DNA of 64,000 nucleotides, taken from assembly GCA_029975915.1 (NCBI GenBank), contig JARKOC010000371.1:179646-243645 (forward strand), read 5' to 3'. Positions within the stretch are counted from its first letter, which is position 1, and every line of letters starts with the position of its first letter. The notes under the pieces are model-generated. The model saw only the letters and a program-made list of their open reading frames with translations. It did not search any database and was not told the origin of the DNA. The position numbers and the translations under genes are program-made. Below are positions 63,557 to 64,000 of the stretch, piece after piece. The stretch is from Bryobacteraceae bacterium. Its GTDB lineage: Bacteria; Acidobacteriota; Terriglobia; Bryobacterales; Bryobacteraceae.

Positions 63557-63870
63557 GATAAGTAGAAGTCAACAAAAAACACACTTCTCCTGACGCTCTC
63601 GCACATCCCGAGAACCCGTCCACCAAACGCGTCACGACTTCAACCCTTCCCAGCTTCCATGTGTGTCAACGCTCGCTTTACCAGCGTGACCAGACATCCA
63701 TTTGCCTCATCAGACCCATCAGCCGTCGAGCAAGATTATATTTGGGCGACCGGCCGGCCTCAAACAGCCTGATGGCGCATCCGGGCCCGTGGGCCCTTCG
63801 CGCAGACCCGGTTCAGGGAGGAACGGCCGGTGCTGGTTCGTGCCGTCGTCGTGTTTCATCTCTTTGCTGT
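63557..63870. other. Intergenic region next to the transposase tail
   Basis: These 314 bases hold no supported gene. A terminal part of an insertion element is expected here because the probable transposase ends at 63871, but no terminal repeat could be defined with only one end in view. Confidence 0.4.
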
Positions 63871-64000
63871 TCAGGCCGCGGCCGCTTCCTCCTGGGTCTG
63901 AGCCACGCTCTCGGCCGCCGGGCGCAGCCTGAAAGGCTCGCCCGAGCGATCCACAGCCAGCAGATAAGCAGCCAGTTTGCGCGCCACCGACAGCGTGGCG
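63871..64000 (-). mobile_element. Transposase C-terminus, probably IS110 family (cut by window edge)
   Basis: The minus strand is open from the window edge for 42 codons: ATLSVARKLAAYLLAVDRSG, EPFRLRPAAESVAQTQ, EEAAAA and a stop. VARKLAAYLLAVDR is the pattern I know from the C-terminal end of IS110-type (Transposase_20) transposases in acidobacterial genomes. The family is judged from this short tail only. Confidence 0.55.

Noticed and set aside
63702..63932. Plus-strand frame of 76 codons at the right end
   Set aside because: No start context; it overlaps the better-supported transposase tail on the minus strand.

Overview
The window looks like a chromosome segment of an Acidobacteriota bacterium of the Solibacter/Bryobacter type. 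This is inferred from gene content: large Oar-like TonB receptors with an N-terminal carboxypeptidase-regulatory domain, tricorn-type S41 proteases, DUF1080, PmoA-like DUF6807, Tat-exported Gfo/Idh/MocA, PIG-L and GH42 proteins, a SpoIIE/PDZ phosphatase and overall high GC. No rRNA, tRNA or CRISPR array was seen.

Layout. 1-6408: tail of a tricorn protease, an aspartate aminotransferase-pckA pair behind a promoter overlapped by a perfect inverted repeat, a decayed sulfatase-modifying-factor tail, a DUF1080 protein, and a convergent Tat-exported oxidoreductase. 6526-23695: a flagellar cluster read outward from about 11.4 kb. To the left are flgF-flgG-(55-aa ORF)-flgA-flgH-flgI-flgJ. To the right are fliK-flgD-flgE-fliN-fliO-fliP-fliQ-fliR-flhB-flhA-flhF-fliA-a second SpoA/FliN-like gene-a SwrB/DUF6115-like gene, many with overlapping start and stop codons. 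FlgD is only its N-terminal part, FlgH has no lipobox, and no flhG lies between flhF and fliA.

23900-29856: a TonB receptor with a Cys-x2-Cys plug motif, divergent from a thioredoxin-like (TlpA) gene with palindromes between them; then a methyltransferase with a signal-like N-terminus, a ceramidase-like secreted hydrolase and an NlpC/P60 protein. 30104-31864 is the most interesting locus: a 66-codon peptide gene with one Cys-Ala-Pro-Cys motif, overlapping a DUF692 (MNIO, MbnB/TglH family) enzyme gene, itself overlapping a partner-protein gene. It reads as a compact RiPP biosynthesis operon.

31957-36133: a full tricorn protease whose last 225 bp are duplicated on the far side of an HD-domain gene. 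36436-45145: PmoA-like protein, Oar-like TonB receptor, DUF4440 protein, a frameshifted pseudogene, a GH42-like enzyme and a PIG-L deacetylase, together suggesting use of complex carbohydrate. 45181-53847: a hybrid histidine kinase followed in frame by a decayed receiver domain, a SpoIIE-type phosphatase, a RibB with a degenerate GTP cyclohydrolase II half, a secreted protein, ribosomal protein S21 and an unlisted-length 48-aa membrane protein.

53997-59542: a TlpA-like protein downstream of hrpB, whose helicase gene has been split. Its two ends now flank about 3.2 kb carrying three genes for secreted proteins (one clearly AT-richer) and another gene remnant. 59592-64000: a class V aminotransferase, a repeat-rich non-coding stretch, a YfhO-like membrane protein and, at the right edge, the tail of a probable IS110-type transposase.
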